The notes below the pieces were generated by a model, which was given only the letters and a program-made list of their open reading frames with translations, searched no databases and was not told where the DNA came from. A DNA stretch of 28,010 nt. It comes from Microthyrium microscopicum. Taxonomy: Eukaryota; Ascomycota; Dothideomycetes; Microthyriales; Microthyriaceae. The stretch's first letter is position 1; the number at the start of each line of letters is the position of its first letter. The DNA lies in assembly GCA_010405405.1 (NCBI GenBank), contig MU004231.1, forward strand, positions 2,754,741 to 2,782,750. The letters run 5' to 3'. Positions 10,749 through 20,127 of the stretch are shown in pieces. The position numbers and the translations under genes were made by a program.

Positions 10749-11808
10749 GCTCTATACATGACCAGATCACACTGTCGGCGAAGAGAATGCCAGAAAGCTG
10801 CGCAGGGTCACTCAGAAGAAGTTGGCGTTCGGAAAGTGAGGACATGTCGAAGCCATCTCCAACGTGCAGAACGGGAGGCGCCATACTGCCGGGAAATCAT
10901 AGGTAGCACAGTTAAGATAGACAAGGCAGGACCAGAAATTTGTCGGACTTCTGTGCTCTAAACGATTCGGTCTTCGCCGTGCAAGTTACACAAAAGCACC
11001 ACCATCGGAGCAGCAATTGGCCTAGATTGCTTCACAGGGTGGTTCGTAACACTCGCTTAGAGAAGTGCCGTGGTAGTGTTCAACCTGTCCGTTCCACTGG
11101 AATGTGGTGTTAAGCGATGTACTTGCGTTATGCTTATAATACTACCAGGACTACCCAACTGGTGAAGAAGTTGAAGGCTTTAGCCGTTGTGCCTTCCATA
11201 CCAAACAATAGGATTGTTGAGGCCACGTCTGATGGGGTAAACTTTTCTGATTAGCCTTGTACAAATATCTCTAACCACTTTTTACTGAATACGGATCTTG
11301 GCCGCCTTACAATTACAACCTGAGTTGACTTGGAGCAAAGAGGCTTAGAGATGAGTGTGATGTTTCCGGTAGTCTTGTGTGAGGACATTAAACTTCGCCC
11401 CGTAAGCATCTTCGTCATCTTGATTCATAAGCACGAAGTGCTCGAGGTTTCAACATGGGATGTAATCTCCAAAGTAGCCAAGTGCCCGTCCCGTGGTAAG
11501 AATCCGTACTTGACACAGCAATTCTGCCATCGAAAGCCGCCCCTGTAGAGCGATGTACCCCTCTTCTCTCAGTTGCCACTAATTGCGCAGTATAACCTGC
11601 TGAAGAGACAACCTGGATTACAGCTGTTGTGTGCGATGTAGTTCATGAGCAGTTCCTTGCCGAAATTAATAGGGTTGATAGCGTTATGACAAGTTCGATT
11701 AGGGGACATCCCAGTTAGATATATTTTGTCCTTGGGGAACCGAAGAATGAGCCTAACAGCCGGATGTTATAGCCATTGATTGGCTATGATACTGGATGGC
11801 AGGTCTAT
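10749..11808 (-). promoter_or_regulatory. 1.06-kb region upstream of the Kelch gene; possible gene relic
   Basis: Normal CA/TG content, hence not RIP-damaged. All frames are broken into short pieces. One minus-strand stretch at about 11457-11346 reads open for ~35 codons with coding-like composition (L-E-H-F-V-L-M-N-Q-D-D-E-D-A-Y), flanked by stops, so a decayed gene is possible but unproven. The rest presumably holds the Kelch promoter and the 3' end of the lipoate ligase gene. Confidence 0.3.
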
Positions 11809-13101
11809 TCATGGACTCTGCAACAGTGGGACGGGTAGCAAACAGTCCAACTCATGCGCCAACTCTGCTATAGGTGCTGCTTCTAATTGTGGATCAAGTC
11901 GAGATGCGTTCTGAAGTAACTTTTCCCAACTTTCAATTCGGTGTAGCTCTAGTTCCTGAGAGCTGAGATCCAAGGCCACGTAGCTGGTATTCGATGGGAT
12001 CCATTGTAAGTCCACGACAACGCCGTGCTTCACGCCAAGCTTAAATTCACCCTTCATAGGTTAATAAGGTTTTCTTATGGCACGCGGCAGAGAAGCACTT
12101 ACCATGGCTTTGGGATTTATTTTCAACCAAAATTGCGGTGTTTGCAAATATCTCCAGCTGTCCGACTTGACAAAGGTTAGTAAACGAGTAAACGTGATAC
12201 TTGCCGTGTATACCTTGAGCTCTCCATAACCCTTCTCCACGCCCTCGATTGAGAGGCAACTGTCATCGACATCAATAACAGGACTATCTGTCGTGCTGAC
12301 TTCGTGTTGCTGACGAAACTCTGCTTCTACGATCTGAGAAAACAGTTTCCCATCCATTCCAATATTGGTAACCGGGGACCTCACACTGTCTATGCCCTTC
12401 GCTTCAATCCATCCTTTCGCTGGAGATCGCAAAAACCAGGATATTTGTCCGAGATTTTTTGAGTCAAGCAGAGCAGTCCCGTGATGAAGCGCACGTTTTC
12501 GGGCAATTTTGAATGCGGAACCAGAAACCTTAAACGGTGTCGCTTCGGATCCAGTATATCTTGTGACGTGTGTGTCGTCTGCGTCCACGAGTTGTGCAGA
12601 TTTGCCTTGATCCAAAACAATATCGTGCCTTTCATTCACGCGAGAACGTTCGATTCCTTGTCGTCGGAGAGCTCGAACAACCATCTCGGCGGAGGTGTCG
12701 CGAGTGAAATCTTCAATATCGCAGGTCACGCTCCAATTGACATTTCCATGGTCGTGGAATACTGCTCCACCGCCAGATCTTCGACGAACAAAATCAAAGT
12801 CCATTCCATGTGGAAGCTTGCCTTCTCGGTATGCGTGCAGGTTGATCTCAAGCCATGGGTTCTGATTTCTGCCGATGATCACACAAGGTCTGTTGACGTA
12901 GAGAAAAAGAACTCTTGTGCCTCTCGGCGCATTTTGAAAAATGTAATGTTCAATGGAAAGATTGAGAAATGGGTCATCAGAAAAAGATCTGAAAACAAGT
13001 CCAGACAGCTTTGTCTCACTAATTGATGACAGGGAGGAGCTATAGCGCACCCTCTGGCGCAAGGAGATCGTTTTCACATTCCGAAGTATCGATGGAAACA
13101 T
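11809..13101 (-). CDS. AIM22: Mitochondrial lipoate-protein ligase (Aim22/LplA family)
   Basis: Spliced model: exons 13101-12214, 12165-12103, 12051-11809; introns 48 and 51 nt; product 397 residues. The first ~25 residues are Arg/Ser-rich without acids (M-F-P-S-I-L-R-N-V-K), a typical mitochondrial presequence. The BPL/LPL catalytic domain follows: R-R-R-S-G-G-G-A-V-F-H-D at 106-117, then G-N-x-N-W-S, and K-V-S-G-S-A-F-K with H-H-G-T-A-L-L at 191-212, the lysine and glycine motifs that bind the lipoyl-adenylate. The enzyme attaches or transfers lipoate to E2 and H subunits of pyruvate, ketoglutarate and glycine-cleavage complexes. The small C-terminal domain is encoded by exons 2 and 3 (D-S-W-R-Y-L-Q-T-P-Q-F). 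A CCAATCAG box lies 120 bp upstream. Intron 1 is a multiple of three without stops. Confidence 0.9.
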
Positions 13102-13421
13102 CTCATCCTGCTTGCCGACCAGTAAAATGTTTGATTAAGAGACGTTGAAAAAAGTCAACGCGATTGACATTGAACTGGAACGGGATGTGCACGGGCTTAA
13201 CGTGGCTCATAAGCGCTAGCCAATCAGATCGAACCCTAGCCTTTTTTTCAGCCTTATTGACAAACGCATCTAACAGCCTCGAGAACCGCAGCCTCGCGAT
13301 GCACCTTGGTCTAGAATCGGAGCATAAAGCGGTCAAATACGGTTATGAATCCAAAAGCTTTACATTATATTCAGGATATCTATCATTGGACTCATAGAGG
13401 ATATCATTAGATATCCTCCAA
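13102..13421 (-). promoter_or_regulatory. Promoter region of the lipoate ligase gene with CCAATCAG box
   Basis: The 320-bp gap holds CCAATCAG at 13220-13227, about 120 bp before the ligase ATG on the opposite sequence strand. CCAAT boxes bind the Hap2/3/5 (CBC) complex, which in fungi controls respiratory and iron-dependent genes; direct control here is inference. The far end carries the hairpin-like inverted repeat listed next. Confidence 0.4.
13397..13418 (-). terminator. Perfect 9-bp inverted repeat just after the secreted-protein stop codon
   Basis: GAGGATATC and GATATCCTC flank ATTA, giving a 9-bp stem with a 4-nt loop. It begins 3 nt beyond the TGA of the secreted-protein gene and would form a hairpin in the 3' UTR. 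A third GATATC lies nearby at about 13374. Fungal mRNA ends are not normally made by hairpins, so its role could be RNA stability or protein binding rather than termination. Confidence 0.45.
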
Positions 13422-13883
13422 TCAAGAGGGAGGAGCTGCTGCTGGTGCTGGCGCAGCTGGAGATGGGGCTGATGCTACTCACGGATCATTAATACTCTTC
13501 AGTGACTTAGGTAATGTGGATGTAGAAGAGGCTCTTACCAGCGTCTGCGCCTGGTGCTTGTCCTTTTCCATGGCGCTTTCCCTTGCCATGCTTTCCTTTG
13601 CCGTGCTTCCGGTGTCTCTTGCCCTTGCCTTTGCCGTGTTTCTTGCCAGTGAAGCCGCCTGGTGGGCCACCAGCAGCTCCAGCGCCTGGAGCGCCGAGAC
13701 CAGCAGGGACAGTGGGGGTATCTTGACGCTTCTCGATGGTTTGGCTTGTCATTTCGTCCCGGGCAACAACGTTACCTACACAGTCGATCAGCCTTCCGAT
13801 ACAGCCTGTCAAGTTTAACCAGAGAACATACCAGCGATGACAGCTGAGGCCAAGATGGCGAGAAGGAATGATTTAGCAAGCAT
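13422..13883 (-). CDS. Small secreted Lys/His/Gly-rich protein with possible Kex2 site
   Basis: Spliced model: exons 13883-13832, 13775-13539, 13474-13422; introns 56 and 64 nt; product 113 residues, no cysteine. Residues 1-17 are a clear signal peptide (M-L-A-K-S-F-L-L-A-I-L-A-S-A-V-I-A). A dibasic K-R at 33-34 followed by Gln resembles Kex2 processing sites in fungal secreted proproteins. Residues 41-60 are Gly/Pro/Ala-rich. Residues 61-89 hold a basic repeat built on K-H-G-K-G-K units with further K-R pairs, and the end (91-113) is Ala/Pro-rich. I recognise no family. Possibilities are a cell-wall or metal-binding protein, an antimicrobial peptide precursor or an effector; nothing here decides. 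Retention of intron 2 would replace the Ala/Pro tail with a short G-K-S-L-F-Y-I-H-I-T end. Splicing is inferred from frame and signals. Confidence 0.75.
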
Positions 13884-13974
13884 GTTGATGGTTTGAAATG
13901 ACTGTGATGGAAATAAAAAAGAGTGACTGCGCTTGAAGGGAAACTTTTAACAGTTGCCGAGTCGTAAGCATACA

Positions 13975-13981
13975 CTTTATA
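13975..13981 (-). promoter_or_regulatory. TATA box of the secreted-protein gene
   Basis: TATAAAG on the minus strand about 92 bp upstream of the ATG. The sequence between is pyrimidine-rich on the coding strand and ends ACCATCAACATG, as in well-expressed fungal genes. Confidence 0.45.
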
Positions 13982-14050
13982 CTATTTTTCTGCAAACTAT
14001 GAACGTAACAATTTCTCCCACTAACGATCAACTCCCGCAAAAGCTTTTGA

Positions 14051-14102
14051 CAGCAGTCTGAATCTGCTGATCCCCATCTGGGGATGAAAACCCGTCGCCG
14101 GG
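14051..14102. promoter_or_regulatory. Three adjacent inverted repeats upstream of the secreted-protein gene
   Basis: CAGCAG/CTGCTG (14051-14056 and 14064-14069), ATCCCCA/TGGGGAT with a 2-nt spacer (14070-14085) and CCCG/CGGG with a 4-nt spacer (14091-14102) follow one another within 52 bp, about 170-220 bp before the ATG. Inverted triplet and quadruplet GC cores are typical of dimeric zinc-cluster regulators; CCCC also resembles stress-response elements. Binding factors are unknown. Confidence 0.4.
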
Positions 14103-15067
14103 ATCTTTTGATATGTTCCATTAACAACATATTAACTACAGATGCCTGCTAATGATGAAGCAAACCCTTTAAGCAGGCTGCCAGCTCAGTGATTGACGGG
14201 AGTAAGGTGGCTGCGTTTCAAAGTTCGTTCCGCCCCCCCTTTAAGCAAGGCATGGACATTCCGAATTCCTGGTATAAATTTAACAGGCCCTTACCAAAGT
14301 GCTCATTTCGTGCAGAAATAGGCCTGAGGACCTGCTTTATTGGAGCAAATGAAAGACTCTAGCCCTACGGGCCTTATGCCAAGTATCTATTTTAACCTAT
14401 ATACCACTCGAAAAGATAAATAACAGTCTGTGACTGGTGGGTCAACACTGGAAAAACTATATTACAACCGCCTACCTGTCCTCCGATCACCAAAACCCGG
14501 CTCTCATCATGCACTGCAAACTATTGAGCTTAATAAAACTTTGGCTCGTGGCAGCTCTTGTACTGTTCAGGAAACTTTTCAGTTATATTAAATTCACAAC
14601 CCTCTAAAGCGAATCTAAGCCTGTCTTCTAGACCAGAACCACAGGCGTCGGGATATAAAGACATAACAAGCTTTAATGAACGTTAGCTGTCTAATCAAAA
14701 ATAGATCGCACGAGACAATATCTAGTCCGACGAATTCTGGTTCAGCCTATGATATCAACGATACTATAGCTTTAGTATACAGTGTTCAACATCGTATCGT
14801 TAAGATGACTACTATCAGCAGTAAAACAAGTACCCCAAAGATCTACGCTACAGTGCACATCTCTGTTCATGCTGAAGCTATATACTATTCAATAATATGA
14901 TTTTGCGACCTGGGGAACATACTATTCGGAGTTCCCTACAGATAAATCCACCTGTTGAAACCCTGGCCATACACCTTTTGCTAAATCCAAATGCCTCCTG
15001 GATATGCTAATCTCGGTTCAGATAAAGTGAAACACAAGAGAAAACACTAGATAACGCATAATTTCTG

Positions 15068-16030
15068 TCAAGCTTCTATCAGATCTGGCACCGGAGGTCC
15101 GACCCCTCGTAAAAGAACAATTGTGTTTCCGGTCTGTACAACATCCCCAAGCTTCTCTGAAAAGTCGACAAGTCGCCCACCTTCCACATGGAAGACTCGT
15201 AACCTCTCCTCCTCTCCAACGACCCGATTATTGATATTTTCAACCTGCAGTGCCTTAGCCGCCACATCCAAAACTCGGCCTACACTCCATTCCTTGGAAT
15301 AGAAAAATTTGCCAGTGGGGTATTTGGCCTTTGTTGTATCCGCCGAGGCTTCGACATGCAAATATACGCGCTTGTCGACTGGCACTTTGGCATCACCTTT
15401 GGCAGCAGTCTTCAAGGCGTTGGTCGCAGCAAGATTTGAAGCTGCGGACTTTCTGGAGGTTGACTTTGATAGAATAGGAAGGTTGGTAGTGTTGGACATG
15501 GCGGCTTTCTTATTCAGACCCCACGACTTAAGCTTGGTCAGTGCTGCCATACCTTTTTCCTTCTGTGCCGATGAAAAGGTTGGCGGTCTTGCGCCCAGTG
15601 GTGTGAGTTTAGAGCAGCCATGGTCCTCTTTCATTCGGTGTTTTAAACAATATCTCCGGTTACAAGTTTGGCAATGCACTCCGGGTGTAAGTGGAGTATC
15701 TACCAATGTCTTGCAAGTTGTAGCGGCGCATTGCTTTTCATGATTTAAGATGTTGGGCTTTGGACTGCTGCTGGTGGAAGAAACGGTGCTTCGCCCTGTT
15801 CTCGCCTTTGCCCACGCGCCGGCTTTTGAGCATTTGTGGGAAGTCTCTAGTCGATGATCCAGACAGTATGTCCCATGGCAGGAATCGCAGCGGAATGGGA
15901 GAAAGTCCAGCTGGTTGCAGTACTCCATCTGGCAGTGCGCGCCAACCGCTTCAACATCTCCAACGGCCATGGCGGTGTAGCTTGTTCCTTCAGAGTTCTT
16001 GTCTGGGAGGTTGGAAGCGTTGAAGGCCAT
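15068..16030 (-). CDS. CUZ1: AN1-type zinc-finger protein, Cuz1/ZFAND1-like
   Basis: Single-exon gene of 320 residues. Two AN1 fingers stand near the N-terminus: C33, C38, C48, C51, C56, H59, H65, C67 and C101, C106, C120, C123, C128, H131, H137, C139, all ligands present. The linker is Ser/Lys-rich and the last ~100 residues, from K-R-V-Y-L-H-V to the end, look like the ubiquitin-like domain of this family. Yeast Cuz1 and human ZFAND1 link Cdc48/p97 to the proteasome during arsenite stress and stress-granule clearance; that role is transferred by similarity. The open frame extends upstream to 16105 but only with a GTG; the first ATG is at 16030 in a good context (ACCATGG). Another ATG, 20 codons on, is the minimum start. 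Shares a divergent promoter with the next gene. Confidence 0.88.
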   Translation of the reverse strand: MAFNASNLPDKNSEGTSYTAMAVGDVEAVGAHCQMEYCNQLDFLPFRCDSCHGTYCLDHRLETSHKCSKAGAWAKARTGRSTVSSTSSSPKPNILNHEKQCAATTCKTLVDTPLTPGVHCQTCNRRYCLKHRMKEDHGCSKLTPLGARPPTFSSAQKEKGMAALTKLKSWGLNKKAAMSNTTNLPILSKSTSRKSAASNLAATNALKTAAKGDAKVPVDKRVYLHVEASADTTKAKYPTGKFFYSKEWSVGRVLDVAAKALQVENINNRVVGEEERLRVFHVEGGRLVDFSEKLGDVVQTGNTIVLLRGVGPPVPDLIEA

Positions 16031-16753
16031 GGTAATGCTTTTGCAGCCCTTAAAAGGGCACACACGGTTGACGAACGTTGGCGTTAGGCTGACGAGAGGC
16101 GTCACTGTCGCGAAGGAAGAGTGATAATCAATGTAGAAGATGCTAGCAACGGCTACAACGGTCTAAGCCCGCACTGATCTAGCGCCAAACTTGGCCAAAG
16201 AAGGTGCGGGCCGAAAGCTTAGTCAGGTCTTACAGCCAATCAGCGATGGTTTATTGCTTCGACAAGGCTGAATTATCTTGATTGAATGTACATGGAATCT
16301 TGCGCTCTTTAACTATTACTATAGAATAAAATCTTATGTATTGAGTGTATGTGGAGCGTGGTGATCAGAAAATGACCAATCAGAGTCTCCGATAAGCGAA
16401 GCACGACCAATTGTTCGCTTTCAGCTGTTATTCTACTTATGTTATGAACATCAGCTCCACATCTCTAACAAATGTCGAGACCTAGGCTTTTTCAATCCAA
16501 AGTTTAAGCCGGAGATGTGGGGAAGTAGCCAATGGTATCTGAGGAATGCCACATCTAACAATCCGAATCCTCAGGCCACCATGGACTGTCACACAAAGCT
16601 GCGGAATGCATTGTCATAAAGTTGTTATGCATGTCTCATAGCTCGGGGCCCCATCTCAACCCATCCTCAACCTTCCTCCGAATATCCTCGATGTGACATC
16701 GATTTTGTTTTTACGTTTCTCACCCTCGACCACCTTATCGCTATCAGATCAGG
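16031..16753. promoter_or_regulatory. Divergent promoter with two CCAATCAG boxes
   Basis: The 723 bp between two divergent start codons contain CCAATCAG at 16236-16243 and 16376-16383, with a further CCAAT near 16407. A run of pyrimidines and CATCC/ACC elements precedes the plus-strand gene. The presence of the same octamer before the lipoate ligase gene suggests CBC binding, but this is inference. Confidence 0.45.
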
Positions 16754-17975
16754 ATGGCCGATAACAACCCCTCTAGCTTTGGCATGGGAAATCTGGGTCT
16801 TATTACGACTGTTTATATCGCCGAGATCCTCTTTACGTTTGCTGGAATAGCTCTTTACAACACTCTTGAGCTAATTGTACTGATTCTGGTCACCTTCAAG
16901 CGATACAATGGCATGTACTTTTGGTCATTGCTGCTGGCAACGGCGGGCATCATCCCATACACTCTATCTTTACTCTTCAAGTTCTTTGAGGTGATCAAAA
17001 TCAACATGTTGACAATTGCATTTGTTGCTCTTGGCTGGCAAATGATGGTTACGGGACAGTCACTTGTCATGTACTCAAGGCTTCATCTGGTCACGCAAAA
17101 CCGGAAGTATACTCAATATGTGCTTTATATGATCATTGCCAACTGGTTCATCAGTAATGTTCCAACCACGGTTTTCGTTTTTGGTGCCAGCAGTAACAAT
17201 CCCGCACCGTGGTCCAAGATATATGCTGTCTGGGAGCGCCTGCAACTCTGTCTGTATTTTGTCCAGGAGTCCGTTATTTCCGGTCTCTACGTCTGGTCTA
17301 TCATGGGCATGCTATCAGACACCCACAGTCACGAAACCCATATACGTAAAATGGCGTTTTCATCCAGGAGACTTTCAATGGCAGACAAGTCGAAACGGGT
17401 ACTAAAGCATCTCATCTACGTCAACGTCATCATGGTCCTGCTCGACATTTCTTTGCTTATCACCGAATTCATTGGACATTATGAGATACAGGTTCTATAT
17501 AAGGTTAGTTGTGGTTTCCAGCTTGGCGTTGCTCTCTCACATACTCTAGGGAGCTTTATACAGTGTAAAATTGAAGATGGAATTTTGGATCCTCAATCAG
17601 CTCACGGACATTGCCTCCTCAAAATTGAGGCAGTCTCAAATGGAGTCTGGATTTTCGGGCGAAGTGTTCTCGCCAGTGGGGACAGTCCAGCCGCATAGCC
17701 CCTTAGCAAGCCCGTTTGCAAGCCGAATGTCAAAACCAGAAACCGAGGGTAGCGATTATATCACTTTTAAGAGCCCGTGGATGAATGCTGAGGGAGGCCA
17801 CCGCAATACGCTAGTTCCTGAAGACTCCCATGGCCAGTCACATACCAGCTTGAAGACGGAAATGCTCTCTCTAGATCCTCTGGCTCCCAATGGCGTCGAT
17901 ATAGGTATGATCGCACATGAAAGGGAACAGTCTTCGCAATCTGGCAAGCAAAAGCTCTCTTTGGATCCAACCTGA
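16754..17975 (+). CDS. Seven-transmembrane fungal membrane protein (DUF7703-type)
   Basis: Spliced model: exons 16754-17503 and 17550-17975, intron 46 nt (GTTAGT...CTCTAG, phase 0); product 391 residues. About seven hydrophobic segments span residues 14-275, including L-I-T-T-V-Y-I-A-E-I-L-F-T-F-A, a W-S-L-L-L-A-T-A-G-I-I-P-Y segment, W-Q-M-M-V-T-G-Q-S-L-V-M-Y-S-R-L and the conserved end Y-S-V-K-L-K-M-E-F-x-I-L-N-Q-L restored by splicing. The remaining ~120 residues are a polar, Ser/Pro-rich cytoplasmic tail. This layout is typical of a fungal family of unknown function sometimes compared with GPCRs. Without splicing the frame would run to 17698 with an unrelated ending. Confidence 0.83.
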
Positions 17976-17982
17976 TAATCTA

Positions 17983-18558
17983 TTAAATCTTGGGTAGCGA
18001 CGTCAGAACAAAGATTGCACGACACTCTGCTAGAGTATCTCCTTTGCTATTCTCCAATCGCGCATTCAGGAACTTTTTCCGGGCTTCTTGCTTGACTGGT
18101 AATACCACCACACAAACGGTCTGAGGAGTCAAGACCGGACGGCGATAAATGGTCGTCAGCTCGACTGTCATGGCAGCGCCCTTGCTTGGAGCCTCGACCT
18201 TCTCTTTTGCCAGCTTAATCTGTCGTGCCACGAATTGGGAACCGGCGACGCCCATGACTTCATCAAACAGCAAAGCTATTAAACCGCCATGACAGACGGC
18301 CGGATAGCCGTTGAGACCAGGCTCCAAGGTGACTAGACAGCGGACCTCCTCGATCAACTTGTTTGGTGCGGGCTTCTTTATGAAGGACAGACATCTAGAG
18401 ATGGTTTCATGCGTGTTGAGAATTCTGCCAAACAACTCGTCCTCCGTTGATGGCTTTGGAGTCCTGGATCCTGTGGGAATGACTTGCCATTCTGGGTCGC
18501 CGATCCATTTGTTGCACCACGATAGGGACCGGAAGTACTCGAGATCAGGTTCCGGCAT
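17983..18558 (-). CDS. Hotdog-fold acyl-CoA thioesterase (THEM4/PaaI-like)
   Basis: Single-exon gene of 191 residues. The hotdog signature C-H-G-G-L-I-A-L-L-F-D-E-V-M-G is at 89-103, with the usual His-Gly-Gly and the downstream Asp99. A beta-strand set follows (A-A-M-T-V-E-L-T-T-I-Y-R-R-P-V) and ends in the last strand L-A-E-C-R-A-I-F-V. The family hydrolyses acyl-CoA thioesters; chain-length preference is unknown. No targeting sequence is evident. The stop codon lies only 7 nt from that of the convergent 7-TM gene, so their 3' UTRs must overlap as antisense RNA. Confidence 0.87.
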   Translation of the reverse strand: MPEPDLEYFRSLSWCNKWIGDPEWQVIPTGSRTPKPSTEDELFGRILNTHETISRCLSFIKKPAPNKLIEEVRCLVTLEPGLNGYPAVCHGGLIALLFDEVMGVAGSQFVARQIKLAKEKVEAPSKGAAMTVELTTIYRRPVLTPQTVCVVVLPVKQEARKKFLNARLENSKGDTLAECRAIFVLTSLPKI

Positions 18559-19131
18559 GACTGAAAGCCTGAAATTGATGTCCAGGTAGGAATGAAGTAA
18601 ACTTTAACACGAGACTTAATTGGAAAATCTTCCCTCCAAGTTTCCCTTGAGATACCGATGGTAGTCTTTGAAGTGTAAGCGGTACAAGAAAATCCACCCG
18701 TACCTAGAGTCGATCTTACCTCGGCATAACAGGTACTCTTGGCTCAGATAAGAGTACTTTCCATCTAATCTGATCGAAGAAGATGCGACTCCAAAACGCG
18801 TTCCCTCAAATATCTTTTCTCTCTCTGATGCAACGACCGCACTTACAAATGGCTCCTTTGAAGTAACCTTCATCATAATAAACTCTTGCACAATCACATA
18901 TCCTCCATCAAGCGATTTCGACGATCCGGGTCGCGCTTGCGCAGGTACCACTCGCTGATATGGCTCTTAGTTTTGGCATGCCGAACTCCTCATGTCACTC
19001 TGCTCACGCCAACGATTATGTGTCAAGAGAGTCCAGGATCTATCATGAGTTTAGTTCGATGCGTACAACTTCTTTGACCGTTTTCTGGCATTCCATGAGA
19101 AGGTTCTTATTTATGTTATTTACGTGTTTAC
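18559..19131. other. Intergenic region with an orphan minus-strand open frame
   Basis: On the minus strand, 18951-18616 is open for about 111 codons but starts with GTG; the first ATG is ~25 codons in. The translation (…M-M-K-V-T-S-K-E-P-F-V-S-A-V-V…) shows no domain I know. It could be a gene fragment, an unannotated exon or chance. The region should also hold the thioesterase promoter. Confidence 0.35.
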
Positions 19132-20127
19132 CTAGTCTGTCAATACCACAAGCTTCCCTCCTGCTTTGTTGGAATCCATTAACTCATGAGCCTGCACGAT
19201 CTCATCAATCCTGAACACCTTGCCAATCGGCACCTTGATATCTCCGGACTCAATATCCTTCAGGAGTTGCGTGAGTGGAGTCTTTTGGAAATCCGTTATG
19301 CCTCCAGAGTATGCCGTCAGCTTGACGGCATGAGGAATCAATTCCATCGGATTCACTCCATCCATCGTCCACTTGTTGCCGACGATGCCAGTCATACACA
19401 CTGTACCACCCTGTTTGGCGCATTTTAGAGAGTCTTCGAGTGTAGTGACCCCGATCAGCTCCAGCACCTTGTCGACACCACCACTTGTCGCTGCCTTGAC
19501 ATCATCCGCGATGCTACCATTGTCGACAAAGACTGTGTCCACGCCATTGGCCTTGAGCAGGTCCGATTGCGCTTCACGGCGTGTAGTAGCTGAAACGCGA
19601 GCACCCAGCTTATGGGCTATATTAGCTGCAGTCAAGCCAACGGAAGTAGTCCCGCCTCTGATAAGCAAATGCTCGCCTTTCTTCAGATCGAGAGCCGTGA
19701 AAAGAGAACCCCAAGCAGTCTGGAACATTTCCGGAATGGCACCAACAGTCTCCCAAGGAAGGGTCGTCTCGATCTTCTGGACATTTTCTGCCGAGACACA
19801 GGTGTATTGTGCATAACCACCGTCAAAAGCTCGACCCAGACCACCCATGACTGTAGCGACTTTCTGGCCCTTGTTGAATTCGCCGCCAGGAGCGCTTTCA
19901 ATTTCTCCAACTGCTTCGATTCCTAAAACTCTGGGAAACTTGACATCGGGAGAGGCACCTTGCCGTGTGAACATTTCTGATCGATTGATACCGAAAGCTC
20001 TCACTCGGATGAGGACTTGGCGTGCTGCTGGGGTTGGGATTGGAATATTCTCGAGTTTGAGAACCTCAGGACCTCCAGCCTCATAGATTCTGACCGCTTT
20101 CATAAGAGCCATTTTGATGCTTGTCAT
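19132..20127 (-). CDS. Quinone oxidoreductase-like MDR dehydrogenase
   Basis: Single-exon gene of 331 residues, full length for the zinc-free branch of the medium-chain dehydrogenase/reductase superfamily. The N-terminal GroES-like part starts [15 protein letters not shown]. At the usual G-H-E position it has G-I-E (69-71) and no zinc-binding cysteine set is seen. The NADPH-binding Rossmann turn is R-G-G-T-T-S-V-G at 157-164, inside [15 protein letters not shown]. It probably reduces quinones, enones or similar carbonyls with NADPH. Three early ATGs (codons 1, 6 and 9) leave the start slightly uncertain. The gene stands alone, about 690 bp from the RIP block. Confidence 0.88.
   Translation of the reverse strand: MTSIKMALMKAVRIYEAGGPEVLKLENIPIPTPAARQVLIRVRAFGINRSEMFTRQGASPDVKFPRVLGIEAVGEIESAPGGEFNKGQKVATVMGGLGRAFDGGYAQYTCVSAENVQKIETTLPWETVGAIPEMFQTAWGSLFTALDLKKGEHLLIRGGTTSVGLTAANIAHKLGARVSATTRREAQSDLLKANGVDTVFVDNGSIADDVKAATSGGVDKVLELIGVTTLEDSLKCAKQGGTVCMTGIVGNKWTMDGVNPMELIPHAVKLTAYSGGITDFQKTPLTQLLKDIESGDIKVPIGKVFRIDEIVQAHELMDSNKAGGKLVVLTD

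Larger units (their letters stand above)
13884..15067. other. 1.18-kb intergenic region
   Basis: Apart from the TATA box and inverted repeats near 14000-14100 I see no gene. A 74-codon open frame at 14676-14900 on the plus strand lacks any recognisable domain and is probably chance. Composition is normal, so this is not RIP-damaged. A C-run followed by CCTTTAAGC lies near 14233. Confidence 0.5.

Noticed and set aside
12481-13026. 181-codon plus-strand open frame
   Set aside because: Lies antisense to the well-supported lipoate ligase exon 1 and shows no domain.
15309-15743. 144-codon plus-strand open frame
   Set aside because: Antisense shadow of the AN1 zinc-finger gene.
16031-16105. 25-residue N-terminal extension of the AN1 protein
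   Set aside because: Would start at GTG; the ATG at 16030 has a strong context and the extension has no family similarity.
19373-19816. 147-codon plus-strand open frame
   Set aside because: Antisense shadow of the MDR dehydrogenase gene.
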